Assembly: GCA_026874595.1 (NCBI GenBank)
Contig: CM049312.1
Coordinates: 29,825,456-29,889,455, forward strand
Origin: Sipunculus nudus
Lineage: Eukaryota; Annelida; Sipuncula; Golfingiida; Sipunculidae
DNA length: 64,000 bases
Direction: 5' to 3'
Position 1 is the stretch's first letter. Each line of letters opens with the position of its first letter. The notes beneath the pieces are model-generated. The model worked only from the letters and a program-made list of their open reading frames with translations, searched no databases and was not told where the DNA came from. A program made the position numbers and the translations under genes. Positions 30,990 to 45,200 of the stretch are shown piece after piece.

Positions 30990-32342
30990 CAAAGGCATAT
31001 ATGTATATATGTATATTTGTTTATAAAAAAAGCTGTCCTAACCTTGATTACCCTCCAATGTCTGCAAGTCATCCCTCCAAGCTTAAACATAAATTGACGT
31101 TACTGTTTCCATCCTAGTTTCGCTGCAATTACCCGTTTTACTGTATTACCACTGTATGATTGATCTTTTTGGAATCTTATCAATACTTTGATTAAAGAAA
31201 GGACAACCAAATAACAACCAAATAACAATTTATTCCTAAATTTTGGAGATAATCTTGATCACCATAATATAAGTGATGACAAACCATTGTGAGAGAGGAC
31301 ATTGTGTTTGTCCCCGCCCATTCATTGGTATTAAGGGCCTTAATTCTTGCCCGAAGAACTGAATTTTTTTATACAAATATTGAACTGTAAAACCGTTACA
31401 CGCGGATTTCTGGGTTTCCATTGGCATATTTCATGTTCGCATTAAGGATTATATGTGGTTTGAGACTGCATGTCCAGTTTACACTAAATGTGCTAGATAA
31501 AAGGCGATATCGGGCATGTTCTCAATAGTTGTCTGGGTGTTTTACATGATTTAAACGTATAAGATTTTAACATATAGGTAGGATTCTTATACCAATTAAA
31601 ATCCTTTTCTGCAATGAAAGGATTTATAATTTTGATGTGTAATAAATATATGCATGACAAAACTCAACGTGCAGTCTTGACTAATTTGTTTTACATTTCC
31701 GTGTCTCTTTCTTCTTTCTTTCTCTCTCTCTCTTTATATGATATATATGTGTGTACGAGTGTGTGTTAGTTTGTGCAGGGGGGTACAGAACGGGTGCGAT
31801 TGTGTATGCGGCTAAAACACAAGACGTTTGACACAATGTATTCACCGGGTGAGCAATATTAGGAGCAAATGTGTGTGTGTGGGGGGGGGGGGGGGGGGTG
31901 ATTGCAAGCATCCAGATTTAAACTTTCCTTCGCTCCAGCTGCTTCGTTCGAAGAACCTATGACGTCATATAACTTGACGCACAAACTCTCAAAGGTATTT
32001 ATATCCAGGGAGAACAAACACATCCGTTGTAATTTTAGGCTGTTAGGGTTTCTTTTTACCAAGAGGGAAGGAGCGAATCATGGATTTGGATCATGGGGTT
32101 ACCATTTCCAGCCAGGATCATTTACAATTTAAAAATAAAGATCCACACCTAAAAGGAGGTGGCCTAACAATATGGGAAACAGTGAAAATATCATCTTCTA
32201 GTAAAAAAGGAGGGGAATGGTTTACCCCCTAGTCCCTGTAACTAATATACTAACAGTCTCGATCAAGACTGAAGGGATCAGGCTACTTCAATCTTAGAAA
32301 AAGCATTCATTTTCCGATCAGATATTTTTTTGTTTTGCAAAT

Positions 32343-32387
<45 letters not shown>

Positions 32388-33812
32388 GGTAAAAATAAAT
32401 ACATGTGTATGCATAATGTGTTGTTATCTGTTAAAATTCGGGATAAATGGTGATGCTATTAAAAATTTGAAATCAACTTATATATTCAGATATATATGCT
32501 ATATTGCAAATGTATAAAATATATAATGAGAAAAAATTAGGATCTAATTGAAACATATATTATATTCTTGCCTTAGCAGAAGGACATACCGTAATCAGCT
32601 CTGTCTGTCCATCTCTATTTATCATTAAATATATAAACTATTTATGAATCAACTTAATTTTAAAATGGATAAAACAATTACAGCATTTTATTTCAGTTAA
32701 CAAATTTAATATGTATTATTATACTTCAGCTAATGTCCACTTTCTTCGTTATTTATAATTGACAGGTGTTCGTACATTCCAATGGTTAATATATGCACAT
32801 ATTACTGTTACATAGCTGAAATAATGATACTTTAGAAATATTTGATCATGAGAGACACCTGCACCCTTGAACTAGTCCACAAAAGTGCACAGTATTAGTT
32901 CGGCAAATATATATTTAATATTTGATTATCACCAGTTAGCAGGGCCATTTTCTCTTAGCTTTTCAAATGCTAATATATATTAAAGCATATTTTGCTGTTG
33001 CTAAAATTCTCCAAAATTCAGCTGAGCGACGTGACCCATCGGTCCCTTGTTTTAATACCAGCTGGAAACCCAGGTATCCCTTCTCAATTTATTATCAGCG
33101 CGTAATCTGGATTGCGATGCCTGATTTTAAATACCTACGAAAAGCTAGGCGTTAGCTGTCGATTTACTCTCTTCATAAATAATCCCCCAGGAGTTCCAGG
33201 TGGATTTACCATCAACATATATTGTGGGAATTCAGAGGTCTAGTTTACAGCAACTTCCCTGTTAGCATGGTATCGTGACGTGGCATGCTCTTTTCCGCGG
33301 TTGACACCAGTTTAGTGGCTCACTTGTGTCTTGACTGGTACAAACTCATTCTTTCTCTAGTTAAATGAGGTAGAAAAGGCCAGTTCCAAAGCACTTCCGG
33401 GGACAAGCTCATGACCATATACGCCAAGCGGACCTTACGTAACCGCTTCATCTTGTGGGTCAGATATACATACGTTTCAGCGTGTTGCTTCATAAATAAA
33501 AGCGTTATTTTGTAACTTATCGATAAAATTATCAATACATATTCCTTTTTTGTTTTATGCGGCGTGTCATCCCGGTCTCACTTTGGCTACCACCAGTCTT
33601 GGGTAACATTTTAACGCACGTCCCGTAAACTATCAGCTATGAACTTAAACGTACGTAGGCATGAACATATATATTCTTTAATGATGCTTAGTTAATGATT
33701 ATTGATTATTTAATTTTGATTCCAGTGATACAAACTCTAGAATGACGTATTGGTAAATCTACAATTTTGGCAATAAAAAACCTTTGGATTCCGGATTCGA
33801 CATCTTAATATT

Positions 33813-33869
<57 letters not shown>

Positions 33870-35795
33870 TTCTGGGTTACAACAATTTGTTGCTGGTAGG
33901 TTCATGAATATTCATACAATGTGTCAATATGACAACGTAAACCCTGTCTTGAACTGTCCAACAAAATACCAAGAAACTACAGCTTACACACGACAATCGA
34001 GCACAATACGATTCATTCGGTAAACATCTTCAGTCTTAGGCTGTAAAATCTCACATTCACGCCTTCTTATATGCCTTTGAATGTGCAGATTAAAAAAAAA
34101 GCTTTTAATAATCTGATATTCACAAATGAACCATAAGCACATTCACACGTGACACAGAAGATCTTCTGAGTTTCTGACAATTTTTATTCAAAACAACATT
34201 TGATGACCATCTAGTGTTAAAAGAATAAAAGCTGAGTGCCACATGTTACATATTGAATATACATTTCAATTTTATAATGTTTTTACAGGCATACATCATC
34301 CAAAATGTATGAAAAAGAGTAAATTGTGCAACTGGATATTTGGTTTCCAACTCTACCTTTTTTGTTTTTGATTTACTTTTTTTTATTCTTCTTATGCATA
34401 AAGGTTGTAAACCAGTGCAGGGCTCTGATTGTTATTCTCCACCGTGTACTGGTCAATCCCGATATGTTTAGTTTCTTTTATAAATTTCCCGAAAAATAAC
34501 ACCTCACCAATGATGTATAATATATAAAAAGGCAGCTTGTGAGTTAAAGTCTCAACCGAGGATTTCCACGGTTGTAACCCAACCCATGAAGAGTGTTCTG
34601 CAGGTCTAATGGGAAGGCAGTACCCTACAGTCATTTATCAGTCCCCAAACGAGTGACCGAAACGAGGTTTCTCGGTGTCATGACTCATCAATGGGGAGAT
34701 ATTACACACACTCAGGACCTGCAGGTGCGGAAGACACCGAGCCTTTTTGACACTAGGATATGAAATAAAAATGAGAGGATGCGTGTGCCAATGCCCTGTC
34801 ACGCAGTCGCCAACCGAAATCAAACTCACCTGATGCACATACTAGGCTCATGAATTAGACAAGTCAATATTAAAAAGTGGAGGCGGTCACCTTTACCCCA
34901 AAAAAAATATAAAAATTAATTGGTCAAGATCATGCGATTTTATATTTGCGATCATTGTGTCCATTCTAGTGTCTATTTGTACCTTATCTCCACATCACAT
35001 GGTAGGTCAAAATGTAATCCAGTTACACAAAATTCGACTATAAATAAAGCTTAAGTGGATAATATTTAATGTTTGTGCTATACATATAGATGCTACGGAT
35101 TTATGCATTTAGATTAAACGTTCATGTAACGTCGCAGATGCGCATAAGAGGATAAACAAGAATCACTGCACTTGTTTTGGCAGTATTCTCTGCTTTCCAT
35201 GAAAATAATATTTCCGGCATCTTCCTTGACCTTCCCTAGTAGATTTAAAAATCCAGGCTAATTATTTAAACTTTATTGATAGGCGAAACATACTGAATAT
35301 TACTTCACAGATTATCAATTAGATATGTTTCTATTACATGGGACAGCATTTGACAAACTAAACAATTTTAGTGCATTTTCACGCAATTTGTGTTGAAGCC
35401 TTCAATTTGCTTTATTGGAAGATTACATGTCACCTGGACGAGTTCAGCTGGATGATTCCCAGGAAGGACAGTTCACCTGGATGATTCCAAGGAAGACGGG
35501 TTCAGTTAGAGGTTGCAAAAAAATTTATTATTTGCACAGTTTAATAGTTTCTGCTGTCATGGCCAGACAAACCGACCTGGACGGTCTGTCGTACCGTCGA
35601 TTGTATTAAAATTAATATTATCCCCTTGCATATTACCCATCTTGATATCATCCAAATGGTTATCGTCTAAGTGGGAAACGTCAAACTGACACAAAAACGT
35701 CTAAATCGTCTATCTGAATATCGTCCAGCTAGGAAGTGACGGCGAAACTCATTTTCAAAGTTTAAAATATCAAGGACAGCCGGGAAGCAAGCAAC
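30581..35795. other. Intergenic between convergent genes, no gene recognised
   Basis: The region contains G-rich DNA (30722-30752), (TA)n tracts (30940-30982, 32347-32383, 33840-33868 after a TC run at 33811-33843), a G-run at 31880-31898 and near-repeats of a CACCTGGAtGATTCC phrase at 35430-35490. Open frames show no recognisable protein features. The 3' UTR and poly(A) site of the ChT-like gene should lie at the left end. Confidence 0.5.
30722..30752 (+). repeat. G-rich tract, quadruplex-prone
   Basis: Five or more G-runs of 4-6 separated by single T bases, about 140 bp past the ChT-like stop codon. Confidence 0.8.
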
Positions 35796-36185
35796 TTATT
35801 CTGGGTCAAGAAGAAAGCCCAAGAAAGACGTCTCCGTATAATCACCACTGAGCACCACGGAATTAGCCCCACAGTGCATGTTCAAGAAGTCACCGGCCTC
35901 AAACCTCAGGATGGCAGATCTGCTTGTGGTTTTAAATGATTCTGAGGGTTTGCTGGTTATTCCGATCAGTCTGAGGTTACCATTCAGCATCAGGAAGTAG
36001 TCTGTTGTCGTATTAGCTCGGTTTCCTGCGCTGAGACTGACGTAATAGAGGCCGCTAACCGGGATGTACACCTCGTGATCTTCTTCCATCACAACAAAAC
36101 CATGGTCCACATTTAATTTAGATATCGGCAGCTTTTTTGCTTCCGTGCATTCGGTCGTAGAGATAATGAACGACCAGGCGATTGC
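35796..36185 (-). CDS. Gene 1 exon, third C1q-like domain and stop
   Basis: 390 nt, phase 0 start after acceptor TTTTTTTCAG, stop TAA at 35796-35798. The product contains [19 protein letters not shown], a long strand-loop region, [18 protein letters not shown] and ends [11 protein letters not shown]. The G-x-Y in the second strand and the final FxGFLL are typical C1q marks. Its gene 2 counterpart is 393 nt. Confidence 0.8.
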   Translation of the reverse strand, partial: AIAWSFIISTTECTEAKKLPISKLNVDHGFVVMEEDHEVYIPVSGLYYVSLSAGNRANTTTDYFLMLNGNLRLIGITSKPSESFKTTSRSAILRFEAGDFLNMHCGANSVVLSGDYTETSFLGFLLDPE

Positions 36186-39100
36186 CTGAAAAAAAGTTAA
36201 GCAGTTCTATTTGTTTGCAAAATGAATCAAATATAGCAAATTATTGTGATTAAATCTCAGTGAAGAAATAACAATTTCAAAGGTAGGCCATAGTTAAATA
36301 TTGCTAGCTATTACGCTATCTTTTCTATAGAATTTATATAACTTTCGACTTACTCTGCATACCTATAGGTAAGCTCTAGGTAAAGCTTGTCAACAAACGA
36401 TCTTATTACGTCTCTCTGACGGATGTATGAGCTTGTTTATCTACAAACTGTTAGTAAACAGTTTTTTTAATATGTTTGGATTATTGCAGCGCCCCACATA
36501 TTATAAACACGTAGATATAAATACAAAGAACACCTTGTGCGCGGTGTGGCCTGCGTTTTGTGGCCTATTATTATCAAATATGTAATCGATAATGTTCAGG
36601 TATCAGACGACATATAACGGGATAGGCCCTTTCATGTAGAAAGAAGTGACAATGAACAAAAAATATATATATGTAAATGTTGTATAAAAAAAGAAAAAAG
36701 CAAATAAATCATCGACGACAAAGAGAGAACATCGGATTATAACATGTGTTTGTTTTATCATAATGAAAATAATATAATATTAAAATATTAAAAATATTAA
36801 AAATTATAAAATAATAATAATAAAAATGATAAATAAATAAAAAAAAATAATAAATAATATACTTTTCCAGAAGGGAAGATGTGAATCGACCGTTCATTAA
36901 GAGATGTATCTGGCTAAATGACTATATGTATTCTGAAATAAACTCTAGTCATTATTCATCGAACAATAAAGCAAACAATGTTAGTTGCTTGCAGGTTGTA
37001 CAAGTAAGATGGGAATTATCTGCAACATGACCACATACATCATACCAAGTTTGTTAGGACATTTCATGTCCATCTTTCGACAAATTCCAAACTACCTTGA
37101 TTTCTCCAGTAACAGCAACACTTGTATTTGTGAAAGACTGAATCTGACTCTCAATATTAGCATTTCATTTTAAAAAATTGTACACAGGGTGTGTGGTTTA
37201 ACCTTTTTGTGCAACGACTATAGCTACAAAGCTGGGTAGGAGAACATAAATTTTATATAACTTCAGTAAAGAAACTAGAATACGGGTAGTCGACAAGCGA
37301 CTACGTGTATCCGCCTAAATCAGAGTGGAACGGGTGAAGTGAGGCATGGATTGAGTGGCAAGGGGAAATAGAGTGAAGTGTTGCATATTAGCGTGGATGT
37401 CTGCAGCCAAATTGTGTATGTAGGTTGCGCCACCTACCACAAAAACCAGAAAGCCGTCCAAGTTGTATACATATGCAAAATTAAAGGCAGATAGGTCAAA
37501 CCACTACATGTATATGAGTGATTTTAGCCCACGACAGACAAACAGATGGACGCTGTGCAAAAATGGTTCCAGTTTTGTGTATGATAAAGAGCTATGTGAG
37601 AACTATACACATGCAAAACTTTGGCCCAATCGGTCAAACGGTTCCCAAGATATGAGCTTGGATGTCTGCTGCATAAACTAGAATGTAGGTTGCGCCACCT
37701 GTCATAAAATCGAAAAAGCTATCCAGGATGTATAAACCTGCAAAATTGTTAGCAGATATGTCAAATCACTGCCAAGATATGAGTGATTTTATCCCATGGC
37801 AGACAAACAGACGGACGCTGTGCAAAAGTGGTTGCAGGTGGCGCCACCATTTTTAGTGTATTTTATAAAACTATCCAAGGGCTACATTTGTATAAAATTT
37901 TTAGCCTGATCGGTTAAACGGTTCCCAAGATATGAGCTTGGATGTCTGCAGCGTAAACATGAATGTAGGTGGCGCCACCTGTCATAAAATCAGAAAAGCT
38001 ATCCAGGATGTATACGCATGCCGAATTTCAGGTGAATAAGTCCAACCAATGCAGAGATATGACTGATTTTATCCCAAGGCAGATGAACAGATCGACACTG
38101 TTCAAAAATGGTTGCAGGTGGCGCCACCATTTTTTGTGTATTTTATAAAGCTATCCAAGGGCTACATTTGTGTAAAATTTTTAGCCTGATCGGTCAAACG
38201 GTTCCCGAGATATGTGGGTTTATGTGTCGAAACATACGCACAAACGGACGCAGAGCGCAGAGGAAAGGTCAGAGGTCAAAACAAAATCGGAGCGCAGCAG
38301 TTTACATGTGACCCGAAAATAATCCCGGGTTTCGTAAAATTCCGCCCAGCGGTTACGGAGGAGTTCTCCGGACACCTACGCGGCGGCGGCGGCGGCCAGC
38401 TGAAAACATAGTATCCGCAAAACTCTGTTTTGGCGGATACAATAAGAGCAATTACTGGAACAGCATGTTTTTTACGGCTTGATGTTTCACAAAATCCACA
38501 GCACAGATTCTAATTTCTCCTCACCAGATTGTGTTTTGGATTATACCTGAATCCCGACATACGTTCATCATCTGTCCAACCATACCAGCGCTGGGCAGTA
38601 ACTATATCCTGTGCTTCCAGCTCAAGCAGAAAGCAACGGTTTGCCGTTCCACTTCCCATAAACGTTTGTCCTTTTCTCCGAATGATTCCCCCTTTTAGTA
38701 CCGAATTTACTCTGAGCTCTCTGGTTGCATTAATGTCGGCCCGCCATACGAAAGACAAACAGAGCAAGTACACGCCTTGAAACGGTATTGTGTAGGAAGT
38801 TGCGCTGCCATCTACTGGAAGCATCTGAAAAAAAAACCCCAAAGATTCACGTATCATTATCAGCACTCCATTCGCAAGATAGACAGAAAGTAAACACTTT
38901 GACTGACTACTGAAGATAGGCTTTCTGAGATATTTGGAAAAAATGTCTCCCTTTTGTGAAAATTAAATGCTAGATCTAGCTTTGACTATGAGCCCGATGC
39001 CTTAATATGGACGAAGCAGAATATACATTTTAAAGGATTTGTAATTATCGATAGGTGGAGATATTTGTTTTTGACAATATTATCAAGAGCAATGTTATGC

Positions 39101-42100
39101 CTATTCTTTCACACTATCTGTATCAGTTCAGTTTTTCTTTATACAAAAGTTCCTCAGCAAAACCATCCCAACACAAAGCCTCAATACCTCGCATACGGCT
39201 GTTTAACACCTTGTTATGGCTTTGCGTGTTTGTAAACACAGTCCACGTGTGTCTGGTTACCATAGCAAGGCCGGGTAACCAGATGTCCACGTGTGTCTGG
39301 TTACCATAGCAAGGCCGGGCAACACACGAATTTTCAGCCAGCGTGAACATGTTATACATTTTTGGGCCAGGTCAGGGCATCTCATGATTGGCAGGTGTAG
39401 TGGCTCAGCGATGCATGGAGTCCCACGCGCTGTGTTTATGTTGACACCTTTGATCGCGCACGTCCACTGTTTTAACACTCGTTTACAGGAGAAAGCAAAC
39501 GGTTTCAGGGCAATGTTTTGGCATGTACAAAATTTATGGGAAGAAGCTATTTTTCGTGTTATTTCAGCATGCTTTATTTGGTGATTGGGACCCTTAAATC
39601 GATTACTGTTTAACCTTATTTCATTCGAATATGGCCGCCCTTATTGACACACAGTCTAAAATAAAGATTGTAAAATAAACCATTAAAAAACTCTGAAAAT
39701 AAAATACACATTTACCCCGAATAATTCCTGTTACAATAAAGTAAAGAAACGACTTCGCAAAGGTACGCAATGGCAACCACATTTCTTGACGTCCAATTTT
39801 CCTGGTTTCCTTTGTTCAGTTACTTGGCATTTCGATCTAGAATACCAGTGAATAAATCTGGGCAAAGGTACAGCAGCTTTATTTCGGTACGCTTGACTGA
39901 CCACTGCTGACACACGGTGACGCAGTGATTTCCAAATCTCAGTACCCGAGACAGCAAAACACGGTACCCTAGACTTCCAAATCGAGGTAACCGAGATTTT
40001 TGAACGTGTGTCAAAAAGCACTCCGTTCGTACATACCCTGGATGTATCTTACGATGGGGCAATTATTTTGAACTACTTTCAGGGACCTTGAACTGTTCAA
40101 TTTTTTTAAAGTGCATATTTTTTCAGAATTGTAATGTCGACATTCGTTTTATATAAACAGTGACAGACATATGGATAAAAATGCTGTAGCAAATCAGGTT
40201 CCTAACATTTCTATGACAAAATATTTGATTTCACTCATGCGGAACCATACGTGACTCAGCACTATTTTGTAAGGCTACCTTTCCTGATAAACCAATTATC
40301 CATTTTAGACTTTACAGACGTGTCATTAACCATGTAGGAGCGCTGTATCAAGTTTAGTAGCGATATCTTTTATAGTTTTTGAATAATAAGCACATTATGA
40401 AAAATGTTACGTCATAAATTTCACCTCATCTATAAAAAAGCGAAGGAACGACCATTTTATTTCACCTCATCTATAAAAAAGCGAAGGAACGACCAAATTT
40501 TATTTTTCTCCAAAGAACTATACTTAATATCAGTGGGATTACAAAAAATTGTAAAATCGGGCGCCGGCCGTGGAGAAGAGGAAGGGGGTGGGGGGGGGGG
40601 GGGGTGGTGGGGGGGGGGGGCGGATAGGTAGAGATCCGTGACTGTCGTATGACATTTACAAGAAGTCCTGTATTATTTTGCTCTCTGGGTTTCAGCCAAA
40701 CTCTGTCGCTAAAATATTGGAAATACATCGTTTATACTCAAGGATGACAACTGGTCTTTATGAGACGCATGCTTTATAAGATTATAAGTATTTTGTGCTT
40801 AAATGATTTTTATTAAACCTATTTTATTTAACCTATTTTACATTTCTTAATAAATAAAAATGAATAATAAATAATAATCAGAATTACCGTTATTGTTGGT
40901 CCAAGAAGATCCATCATGTTAAACACGCTGAATGATATCAGATGTTTGTCGTCACTGTACAGTCCCTGGGACAAGCTGTGAACCTGCAACACGTCACCCT
41001 GTACCAGCCACACGATGGCCTCACGGCTCATCACTTCTACCTGGCCACTTGCTGCGTAAGTCTGTGTCAGGTTCACCAGGGGACCACCGTTTCTGACCAC
41101 GTTGCAGCTGACGGTTTTACCAGGCAGGTTTCCGACACTGAGACTGATCAGATAGAATCCATAAGAAGGGACCCGTAACTCATTCTTATTTTGATCCCAC
41201 AGGCCATGGACAAGAAGCTTGTTGAATGTGACAGGTGCCTGGGGAGTTGTGATGCTGGTATCGAGCGCAACAGAGGTACAGGCAATATCTAAAACCAAAC
41301 ACATACCGTAGTACTCTTATTAAATAATAGGTCGACTTATGCTCCTTCTACGAAAGCAAAATAAGACCTTTTATTCAATTGGAGTAATATCGTGGTTGCC
41401 TTTTGTAAGGGAATATTTCACTTTCGCAAAACACGCGAAAGGGATGTCATTGCGAAAATAAAACCTCCGTGAAAAAAGAGACATTATCGTCGAAGACAAA
41501 ACCGAAAGACTGGTATCGAAACGATACATCGTTTATGTAACCCCTTAATGTAAAGTTGCTATAATAAAATAAAATATCAGATCTTGCAAATGATTTGACA
41601 ATAAAGAGCAATAATTCCGGACTGGTTCGATATTCCCTTGTGTTCGTCTTATTTTAAGGATTTTATAAATATTGAAACTAATTAATTAATAAAATATTCT
41701 ATCTGTATGTTATTGTAAGGTGTCATCGTGAAAATGAATTAACCCTTGCGAAAGTAAAATCGCGAAATATCAACTTCCCGATATTAAGCAACCTCTACAG
41801 CTTTGTTCAAAATCATCATAGCATGGTAACACTTTAAGATAAGCTGTTCTATATACAGGTAAAGATAAATTTAGGCATATTCAATGGAGGGAAGCTTTCT
41901 TAAGCATAGAGTGTACATAATTTTGCAAACTTAGCTCAGGGATACTTCAAAGGCTGCAGTATACGAGTTTATTGGAAAAAGGTCAATTATCTGAATCATT
42001 AATTTTTTTAATGGACAGCAAAATTGTGCAAATTAGCACAAGTGAACAGATGTATAACAACGTGTGACGTGTGAAAATTCTACAAACCGCTTCTGGTTTT

Positions 42101-42183
42101 GTCCTAATGCCTAATTAAGTAAACGGGCGATAAATGGACGGTAAATTTCCGTTTATAATAATACTAATAATACTAATAATACT

Positions 42184-42236
<53 letters not shown>

Positions 42237-45200
42237 TAATGATTGCATTACATTCAATCAGACAAGGAAATTATTCGTTAGATGGGTATTTAAGCCGGGG
42301 AAGTAGCATTGTCAACTGATAACGAACGGAAAGTGAATATCAACTGTAAAACATTACCTGTACATGTCTTGCCGTCACCCCCGAGGTAACCATGTAGACA
42401 TTGGCATGAATAAGAACCCACCGTATTTACACAGAGGCCAGAGCAGTTGCCGTTGTTTTCAGAACATTCGTCAATGTCTAAATGAAGAGTCAGAGACCAG
42501 GTAAAATGATATATATCAAATATTCACGTAAGACAATAGACCATGTTTTCTATAAATCTAATCGTTTATTTTTCTAAATTGTAACAGTAGATCCAATAAA
42601 GACTGAGAGATTAAATTCCCGCTAAAGTCAAGTGGATTTCGCTGGTGCTTTGTCGACAATAATTCTTACTTTGCCCTATCTAACTGTGTTATGAGCTATT
42701 CAATATGTAAGCTGGAAGCTATCAATAGTCATATCATAAAATTTATCACTGTACCGGTACATTCAGGTCTGTTGTTTGCCAGTTGGAACCCATGCAGACA
42801 TACGCACCGGCCTACAAAGAAAGAACAAAGCTTTTACCATACTTTATCCTCCCTGTGACATTTACTGGAAAGTACCTTAGAAGACAACATATATTATAGG
42901 AAAAAGCCATACAGAAATGATGAATGTAAAGTTTCTTTCCTTTTAGTTTTATACATAAAAAACAAGAATATTAACTGCATTATCCTAGTTAGCGTGCCCC
43001 CGTGTGTACACAATATAACTACTGTAATCATGAACGGAATATCATGAAAATTTCAGGGAAGTTCGGGAACGGGCAATGTAATAATGGTTAATATCGTGTT
43101 TTGGACCCGGCACATGATACGGATCCAGGAACGTCATCCATGAATATTCACAAATGTACAGTTAGATATCCACGAATGAATGTGGCAATATGGGCCGAAT
43201 ATGTGAATGCAAACATCCCTTTAGGGAGCCTCCCACAATAGGGACCTAACACATGGCGGATGTTAACATTCCATAGAATGCAGATTTCTTGTTCAAAATG
43301 GAATGGAAAAATATTAACTTTTAAAGAAACGTGGCATTTACGGTTCCTTTGTTCATATAAATACGCTTGGTTTTCATCTGCATGTCATTCAGTATCTTAA
43401 AACTGTACCAACCAGCAAATCATTCTATTGAAATAAATAGCGACATTATGCTTTAAAAGTAATTTGTACATCAATTGTATTAGTTAGATGCGATAAAAAA
43501 GGAAGGTATACATTTTACTTGACTTCATAAATTAAAGTGTAAACATAACTTCTCCCCTATTTGCATTAGAGCCTTAATCAACTTTGCGTGTGACGAGCAC
43601 CGTCCCGAATAAAGGTGAACCTTATTGTTTCCAATTTATCAAATCACATATGCATTACTGGTGGATCTAACACAGTTGGTAGGTGGTAACAACATACAGT
43701 GGAGGCGGCAATAACGACCACGATAGCAACTGGACAATGTGGTAGTAATTGAGGGCGCTGATGGTGGAGTATTTATGAACATCTGTCTAAATATTGGTAG
43801 ATCTGGCCCATTAGAAGAACGGATAGTTTGCTAGTGGTGAAACAATGTTGTTTCTAGGTTTCCTAAACGTCAGTTACAGGAATAAGGAAAATCAGATGCA
43901 TTCGTTTAGACATAAGAGCGAATCTCTGATGAAACCTGATGGAAGCTTTTCCCGCCATTTTGCTTATCAGGCTGTGTCGGGGAATCAAGGGACCTTCACC
44001 ACGTAAGTCCAACCCCCCAAACAATATATTGTCTTACCATAATAAACCTTTTGAGTTGGAATGTCAATAATTTATGCTGACATTCATTCGTTAAGGGGAT
44101 CGTTTGATATGGTTGCACATAAACACCCGCAAGCATATAGAATTATTTTATAAAGGTAATCTGTTAACAGTTTCCCAAGGTAATGACAGGTTTTATTGTC
44201 CTAAATGTGGCGAAAACTATCAAAAGATCCTGCTAGGTAACGCCCAGCATGTTTCCATGAGGCAGTTATTAAAGCTAGTCCATGCTTAGTGCAAGGCGTT
44301 TTCATATCAAAAGGCCAAGGGACTGAAGCTGCTAATGATTCTGGCCCTCCCAAACCAGAATAAATAGCAGGGGACCACAGCCAGCAATCTTTATTATTCA
44401 TCTATATAACTAGTGCACGCCATTTTACAGAATAAAAAGTTATCCTTGCGTGTTTAGTTCATGTTAGCTGTGAGAATTATATCAAACCCGAATCATACGA
44501 TATATTACTCATGAGAATGCCCTGATTAAAAAACCGAATCTCCGGATGTGAAGTACAATGTTTATGCTACATAATATGATTTGAAGGTACCAAAAATTTG
44601 TTTTTGAATATCCAGTGTCGCATTATAAAATTGATGGTAAAGAAGAAGAAAGAGAATGCACGTCAATGAGAATGATTTAGCTATTGGTATTGAAGTGCTT
44701 GATAAATATGTTGGTGAAACAACTACTAGAAGAATTATTCAGATGAATTGAAATTTTAATATACAGAACATAAAGAGAGACATGGCGGAAGAAATTTCAG
44801 ATTGAAAGAATACGCATAAGAGTTCAGATTAAACGGGAAAGAGTTATGGGAAGAATTAGTAGAATATATAAATAGTCCTGAAAGAACCCCTAGTTTTTTT
44901 GTACCGGGTTATCATAAACCGTACAATGAAAAGAATTTCTTGCAAGAGGCGCCACATAAAGGGATGGGGACAACAAGTATAAACTGATTTATCTTTGGAA
45001 CAATGTATTGATTATGAAATTAAAGAAGAGTTCATGAAGCATATTCACAAATCTATTTTGGACCATATATCAAAAAGCAAATATTACTCATGGAACCGCT
45101 TTATTAACAGATGCATATCTTGAAAATCTTTTACCCTTTTTTCCGACTTGGAATCCCAAGCAAAAGTTCCAGAGTAACTTCTACACAGAGGAATAAGCGT

